Of a stretch of 64,000 nucleotides of DNA, positions 59,395 through 64,000 are shown piece by piece. The stretch lies in assembly GCA_964023275.1 (NCBI GenBank), contig OZ029927.1, positions 6,582,062 to 6,646,061 on the forward strand. The letters run 5' to 3'. The notes under the pieces were generated by a model, which searched no databases, was not told where the DNA came from, and saw only the letters and a list, made by a program, of their open reading frames with translations. Positions within the stretch are counted from its first letter, which is position 1. Every line of letters begins with the position of its first letter. Both the position numbers and the translations under genes were made by a program. The DNA comes from Norana najaformis. Its lineage: Eukaryota > Annelida > Clitellata > Crassiclitellata > Hormogastridae.

Positions 59395-59695
59395 AGAAGT
59401 AAAGTATCCCATATACCACAAGTGAGACGTAGGGGAGGCGCTCATTTCCTTTGCTGTAGGCCCTTGAGCCGGCAATGGACGAAACCCAAGGTCCTGAACA
59501 TGGGACCAACGCATCGCAGGACTTGCCGTTTATTTCCCAGCTTATGCCGGTACCAGGTTAGATTATACTGCTTGGTGATAGTGTATTGCTTGAAGTGCGC
59601 AAATAACTTGCCCAGGGTCGTTACATGAAGTCGAACCCGCAACTGCATGATCACTGACGAAGCGCGTTGCCGATAGAACACCGTGCCGCACACAT
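59395..59695 (-). repeat. SINE family B copy
   Basis: On the minus strand a tRNA-like head with TCGGCAACGCG and GCGGGTTCGACTTC, then the body with AAGTCCTGCGATGCG, ending near AAAGTATCCCATATACCACA. It is the least diverged head of the family in the window. Confidence 0.7.
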
Positions 59696-60229
59696 ATGCG
59701 TATATGTATGTACATACGCGTATCTATAAGTATGCACATGCGTATATGTATGTACACATGCATGTGCAACTAACTATATATATATATTTATTTATTTAAT
59801 GTCTTATTACATGCGGAATAAATAAATAACTAAATCTTAATCTGAGGCGTGAGACAGATGAGCGCGAACACCTTGGCCAGGGTCGTTACACGTAGTCCGC
59901 TCAGAAGGCTCGAACTTGCAATCATTGGATTATCTAAGCGGAGTACAACCGTGCAGCACATACAAGCACGTAGGACACGCATACCAGCTTACAGTACATA
60001 GCAAACGCCTCTTTGAAATGGGCGCTATGTAAATTGTTGGCTAAGAAACATAAGTTTGTGAGTCTAGGCTCAATGGAAATAGCGTCGAATCCCTGCGCCT
60101 CTAAGGCCTAGCTTTTCCTTCGAATAATACGCGACCGAAGTCGACGGAGGATAAGTTTTCGTCGCCGACTTTATTATTCTGCAGATACTGTACAAATAGA
60201 GAGAGGGTGGGTAGCCCTGGGTGGCTTTG

Positions 60230-61100
60230 CATGACGTCGTGGAGTGCGGGGTGTGTGTGCTAGGGGTGGCTTTCGGTTGCTGTGTGTGTTTGCCAATTAT
60301 TTCTAAGCGCCGGTTTATCTCTACCGCTGCCGTCCAATTTATGCAAATCTTTGACGGCTTCGTCGACAGAATTTCAGTTGACCGCCAGTCTCTATTTCCC
60401 CATCTCGCAATCTCGCTATCTCTTTCCCCGTCTGTCTGTCTGTCTGTCTCTGTCTCTGTCTCTGACATGTCTCTGTATGGCCTGTTCTTCTGTCGCTCCT
60501 TCTCCGTAATATGCCCTCTCTACTTTCTTTAGTTTGCAGAAAAAATCCCGGCGTGCACACCTATACGTGCATGCGGGCCCCAGTTCATCGGTCCTCCGTC
60601 CGTCGGCTAGGAGGGTCGGCCGGTCGGTCGGTCGGTCGGCTGCGTGTGCCTTCTTGCGGGAGCGTCGGTCGGTCGGTCGGTCGGTGAGTCGGTCGGTGAA
60701 GAGCCGGTGTGTTCGCCTCCGCCGCCTCCGCCGCCGTCGTCGTCGTCTCTTATGGCAACATTTGCATGATATTCAATCAAGGCGATCGGACGGAGAGTCA
60801 GCGCCTGACGAGATTCTTTTATTTGTTCAAGTTCTCAAGGGTCGGATCGGATTCAGTACAGATGTGCACCGGCGGCGATTGGTAATGGATGCCGTTTGCC
60901 CACACACTTCATCTTGTCATAGGGCCAGTCCGTCTGGAACCCACCAGTCATCAACCCTCGCATTCACCGCCGTCACTGCATTCGCTGCCACCCTCCACCG
61001 CAATGGCAGTCACCGGCCGCCGCCGCCGCTGCTGCTGTCCCTCCCTCTGGCTAACCCACCCACCTGAAAAGACCCGAAGCCCGACGAACCCCTAAAGACC
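60230..61100 (+). repeat. CpG-rich block with GGTC and CGTC repeats
   Basis: GGTC arrays (about 60613-60645 and 60665-60700) and CCG/CGT triplets (60718-60755) sit in the most GC- and CpG-rich part of the window. A 177-codon Arg/Ser/Pro frame across it has no recognisable domain and is probably compositional. A promoter-type CpG island for an undetected transcript is possible but unsupported. Confidence 0.45.
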
Positions 61101-61159
61101 ACCCGGTCACAACAACTGCTTCTTTATTCGCCCTTTTGCTTAACTGCTACTTAATCTGC

Positions 61160-61470
61160 CTCTTCCACCCGTAACTTGTCGTCTGTCTTGGTCGTTCTTC
61201 TTCTTGCAGGACTAGTACTACAAATGGTGCTGCTGCTGCTGAAACTACTACTACTACAACTACCATACCTACCACTACCACTTCTACTACTACTACCAAT
61301 ACTAATACTACTTGCTCCTTCTTCTTCCTCTTCCTATTTCTATTCCTCCTCGTCTTCCTTTTTTCTTCTTCCTTTGTTCGTCGTCGTCTTCTTCTTTTTC
61401 CTCCTCCTTCTCTTCTTCTCTTCTTCTTCTCCTCCTCCTTTATCGTCGTCGTCATCATCGTGTTGTGATG
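61160..61470 (+). repeat. CTT/CTA-rich simple sequence
   Basis: About 300 bp of CTA, CTT and CTC triplets. Poly-Leu/Ser and Lys/Arg frames on the two strands are artefacts. Confidence 0.85.
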
Positions 61471-61534
61471 GCCTAATGGTGCATCAATGCATCGAATCGC
61501 AAAATCAGGTCTTTGTGTTTCTGTCAAGTTCATG

Positions 61535-61640
61535 TGGGATGCACGAGTCTAGTGTTTAGCACGATTGACTGTCATGCAGAAGGTCAGCGGTTCAAACCTG
61601 TAGAAGATGCTTCCTGCAACCCTCAATGATGTCAAATGAT
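61535..61640 (+). repeat. tRNA-like SINE head
   Basis: GTCTAGTGTTTAGCACG and AGCGGTTCAAACC have A- and B-box character with SINE-like flanks. It resembles the head at 29530. Confidence 0.45.
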
Positions 61641-62029
61641 GTCTCTAAACAAACAAGAGTTCGTCCGCAGGCGAATGATGTTTGAACAACTAAAAGTCTT
61701 CATCGGCAGGCCCTCGCGCACACGTAGAACCCGACCAACAGATGGTCTTCCAGTTTGACAGTTGACAACATAATCCGAATTCATGGTCGTATAAGGGTTA
61801 AACGGGACTCTCCAAACTATGCGAACAGGTCAACCTTTGTAGGTCGACCGATCGAAAGTGGCGCCGGGCTTACAGGACAACAGGTATCTACACACCATCC
61901 AGACCTTTCAGCGTCTCAGGTAGACCAGAAAAACACCTCAAAGGACGACAACGGGTGTAGATCGAGGGCACAGGAGCGATTAGCGAGCGAAATACTAGGC
62001 TAGACAGGATGGGTTACATGTATTTAAGC

Positions 62030-62120
62030 ATTGCCCAGGTGAGAGCTGGACTATAAAGAAAGATGAAGAGACAAGAATCAACGCATTTGAAATGAAGTGT
62101 TTGCGGCAGATTCCACTGGA
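62030..62120 (+). mobile_element. Non-LTR reverse transcriptase short fragment
   Basis: A plus-strand translation includes ESWTIKKDEETRINAFEMKC and LRQIP. This matches the late segment of endonuclease-reverse transcriptase proteins (ETWTL...RRINAFEMWCYRR). Only about 30 codons remain. Confidence 0.6.
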
Positions 62121-62324
62121 CAGCAAATTTTTACAAAAGTCATGTTACTGAAATGAAATTAGTCAGTTCTTATCAATTTGTATGTGCTGAACACGAATAT
62201 GACAGTGAAAATGCCGAATTGGCTCTAGTTTTTTTGTAATCTGAAATGAAGTAATTTTATATCGCACAATGCATGCCAATAGTGATACACTTACAGTTAA
62301 TATTTGTAAAAACCAGGTCATAGA

Positions 62325-63990
62325 CTAGTTCTTAGATTTTTTTGCCTGTCTCTTGTACAGCTGTTCGGGAGCATCTCTGCGGAGTGTCCAGCAGTAGTCA
62401 GCCAACATTGTAGTGGGCCATTTTCCCTGGTACCTTTGCTCCATTGTTGCGATATCTTGATGAAAACGTTCGCCATGTTCGTCACTAACCATACCACAGT
62501 TGTCAGGGAAGAAATCCAGATGGGAATGAAGGAAATGCATCTTCAGAGACATATTGCAGCGAAATTTCTGGTACTGCTTGAGCATGTCTTCTACTAGTTC
62601 CTTGTAGTTTTCTGCCCTAACATTCCCCAGAAAGTCTGTAGACACTAGACGAAAAGCATTCCATAATTGTTTCGCATCACCCTCCAGCAAGTTGTTGAAG
62701 TGGTCATCTTTGAAGAGTTCTCTAATCTGAGGACCCACAAAAACTCCCTCTTTAATCTTTGCTTCGCTGAGTCGAGGGAATTTTTCATGCAGGTATCGGA
62801 AAGCTGGCGAAGTGCGGTCCATGGCTTTCACGAAGTTCTTCACCAAACCTAGTTTGATGTGAAGGGGTGGTAGTAGGATTTTGTGAGCCTCGACCAGAGC
62901 TGGGTGCTGGATATTCTTCTGTCCAACTGCCATGTTTTGTCTGGGAGTCCATTCCTTCCGCACGTAGTGCAACTCTCTTGCTCGGCTATCCCACTCACAC
63001 AAGAAACACATATATTTTGTATATCCTTGCTGCAGTCCCATTAAAATGGCAACTACCTTCAAATCACCACACAGGTGCCATTTGTACCTGTTATAGTCAA
63101 TGGAATGCAGTAGCTATTTTAGGTTATCGTATGTCTCTTTCATGTGGACAGCATGCGCTAATGGAATAGATGGAAGACGGTTTCCATTGTGCAAAAGCAC
63201 AGCCTTAAGACTCAGTGTTGAAGAGTCTACAAAGAGTCTCCATTCTTGTGGGTCATGAGTGATCTGTAAGGCATTCATGAGGTCGTCAATATTGGAACAG
63301 AATACCAGATTACCTTCCTTCATAAAGAAAGGTTCCAACTGCTGATGGCGCTTTCTATATGAAGTAATTGTGACATCTTCTTCTAGAAGATTCCATTGTT
63401 GGAGTCTTGATCCTAGCAATTCTGCCTTGTTTTTGGATAAGTCCAAATCACGAACAAGGTCATTTAGTTCTTTCTGTGTTATTCTGTGGGGTTGATGATG
63501 CACCACAGTGAAAATCGGGATCACTGCACGCTGACGGACCAGGAGAAGAACATGTCGGCTCACCCTTGTCCTCATCAGATGAATCAAGGAAAATATATTC
63601 TGCTGGAGGTTCTGGAATAGGAAGTCCATCACCATGTGGAACTGGTCTCAATGCTGACGGAATGTTTGGGTAGACTATTGTCGACTTCTTTTGCTTCGTT
63701 ATTCCACCGGAAAGAGGAGGAACCAAGCAGAAGTAACAGTCATCTACGTGGTTGCTTTGCTCTCTCCACACCATGGGAACTGCAAACGGCATTGATGGTC
63801 TTTTGCCATTCAACCACTGTGAAAGCTGTGTTGTACATGTAGCACAGCATATATGCGGGGCCCATGGCTTGTCTTGGTCACCAACCTTGCATTCGAAGTA
63901 AGCATGATATGCCTTCTTGACTTGATAAGTGATACTTTTCTTCTGGTTGGCAAATGTCACTTCCCCACAAATGTAACAAAAGTTGTCCAC
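62325..63990 (-). pseudogene. Inactivated copy of a multicopy invertebrate zinc-finger protein
   Basis: A nearly full-length intronless frame of about 550 codons starts MDNFCYICGEVTFANQKKS. N-terminal cysteine pairs (CYIC, HICCATC, CYFC) suggest zinc binding, and PSMPFAVPMVWRE follows. The C-terminal half has GYTKYMCFLCEWDSRARE, LLPPLHIKLGLVKNFVKAMD, GVFVGPQIRELF and SDEHGERFHQDIATMEQRY. I recognise the family as recurring in many copies in arthropod, cnidarian and other invertebrate genomes, usually uncharacterised, so it is probably mobile-element-linked. A frame change near 63480-63520 and an in-frame TAG at 63114-63116 break it; both flanking parts still match the family. Confidence 0.7.
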
Positions 63991-64000
63991 AGTATTTACG

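Noticed and set aside
60335..60350. Octamer-like ATGCAAAT site
   Set aside because: A single 8-mer is expected by chance in 64 kb and has no supporting context.
60534..61067. 177-codon plus-strand Arg/Ser/Pro frame
   Set aside because: Crosses GGTC and CGT repeats and shows no domain; low complexity explains its openness.

Overview
The window is invertebrate nuclear DNA. Its genes are split by GT-AG introns of hundreds to thousands of bases, most of the sequence is introns and spacers, and there are many tRNA-derived SINEs, decayed non-LTR retrotransposons, DNA-transposon relics, microsatellites and minisatellites. The mix fits a non-vertebrate animal, probably marine: two widely conserved animal genes next to an animal universal stress protein, a family that vertebrates lack. 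The species cannot be named from the sequence. No operons, CRISPR arrays, rRNA genes or functional tRNA genes were seen.

Three protein-coding genes could be built exon by exon, with reading phase conserved across every junction. (1) A ZFYVE1/DFCP1 orthologue lies on the minus strand (2650-23725, 11 coding exons, 952 residues). It has an N-terminal zinc-binding region, a P-loop NTPase domain, an ER/omegasome-targeting region and two C-terminal FYVE fingers. (2) A TMEM62 orthologue lies on the plus strand (26462-39601, 14 coding exons, 705 residues). It is a membrane-anchored calcineurin-like phosphoesterase with a multi-pass C-terminus. These two genes are divergent, with starts 2.7 kb apart. 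(3) A universal stress protein lies on the minus strand (41148-48224, 4 coding exons, 174 residues). It has an ATP-binding motif and an N-terminal run of eleven histidines. Tandem duplications cover the splice sites on both sides of its first intron.

Mobile DNA fills the introns and the gene-poor right third. Features include a TA-flanked pogo/Tigger-like element (20835-22474), a related MITE inside a ZFYVE1 intron (2899-3417), a FLYWCH-carrying MULE-like element with inverted ends (about 44470-45180), a hAT C-terminal relic (54169-54393), many reverse-transcriptase fragments, and at least three SINE families. The left edge (about 45-1230) and the right edge (62325-63990) hold inactivated copies of two multicopy protein families. 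The right-hand one is nearly full length but has a frameshift and an internal stop.

The stretch 48.3-62.3 kb has no gene I can support. It is repeats, simple sequence, a 22-bp satellite with a 110-bp higher-order unit (52.53-53.31 kb), and polypyrimidine tracts. I found no wholly new defence or metabolic system. The most unusual observations are the amplified splice sites and natural His-tract of the stress-protein gene, a decayed duplicate of a TMEM62 exon, and the small FLYWCH-only MULE.
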